The notes under the pieces: model-generated
Databases searched by the model: none
Told to the model about the DNA's origin: nothing
Seen by the model: the letters and a program-made list of their open reading frames with translations, nothing else
Part shown: piece by piece, positions 63,909 to 64,000 of the stretch
Position numbering within the stretch: the first letter of the stretch is position 1
How the letters are laid out: each line of letters starts with the position of its first letter
Assembly: GCA_963843455.1 (NCBI GenBank)
Contig: CAWJKE010000007.1
Span: 598,189-662,188, forward strand
Source of the DNA: CAIQPS01 sp963843455
GTDB taxonomy: Bacteria; Actinomycetota; Thermoleophilia; RBG-16-64-13
Reading direction: 5' to 3'
Length of the DNA stretch: 64,000 bases
Program-made: the position numbers and the translations under genes

Positions 63909-64000
63909 CCGCCGAATCGTCCCTTTGGGAATAATTTATCTTCCCTCTCTACCGGACCAGTAAACCCGGTCCTCCACAAAAAAACAGCCACCTCGCTTCG

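Overview
The window is about 64 kb of GC-rich bacterial chromosome made almost entirely of core genes. The gene order points to an early-branching member of the Actinobacteria (Actinomycetota) that carries type IV pili. The runs tlyA-nadK-recN-pyrG-nudF-xerD-scpA-scpB-rluB-cmk-der, gcvH-FHA-merR and alaS-ruvX-mltG-aroE / aroC-aroK-aroB-aroQ-efp-nusB match actinobacterial (for example mycobacterial) order as I remember it. The complete rRNA operon would allow exact placement, but I could not run that comparison.

Left part (1-14,148), every gene on the + strand: the 3' end of aspS, a likely 6S-type small RNA with its own promoter and terminator, a thioredoxin-fold lipoprotein, an NifU-MnmA fusion, a stress/sporulation-type sigma factor behind small membrane proteins and a degenerate RsbW-like protein, then alaS-ruvX-mltG-aroE-pilB-pilT-pilC. 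Right after pilC lies a near-perfect dif site (14,245-14,272). From there to the end almost every gene is on the - strand, as expected if this is the point where the two replication arms meet.

Right part (14,332-58,534), - strand except for one roadblock/MglA pair: apt, a MerR regulator (FtsR type), an FHA protein, an RsiG-type c-di-GMP anti-sigma candidate and gcvH; a sugar nucleotidyltransferase/phosphomannomutase fusion with a frameshift; tRNA-Pro; a hisC-aroF-tyrA-aroA-cmk/plsC-ispH-der-plsY operon; segregation, nucleotide and RNA-processing genes; dxs-nusB-asp23-efp; aroQ-aroKB-aroC; and pilM-N-O plus a prepilin peptidase. dapA follows, then a 16S-23S-5S operon (58,665-63,908) with a good promoter, processing stems and terminator.

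All seven shikimate steps (aroF, aroB, aroQ, aroE, aroK, aroA, aroC) are present, with tyrA and hisC for onward flux. The pilus machine is split: motors and platform (pilB, pilT, pilC) left of dif, alignment proteins and peptidase (pilM, pilN, pilO, a PilP-position lipoprotein, pilD) 40 kb to the right on the other strand. One inversion from dif to about 57.5 kb would rejoin them with aroE and aroC into one cluster. No major pilin gene is seen. Two genes (aroA and the nucleotidyltransferase fusion) each carry what looks like one extra base, so they are either damaged or affected by sequence error.
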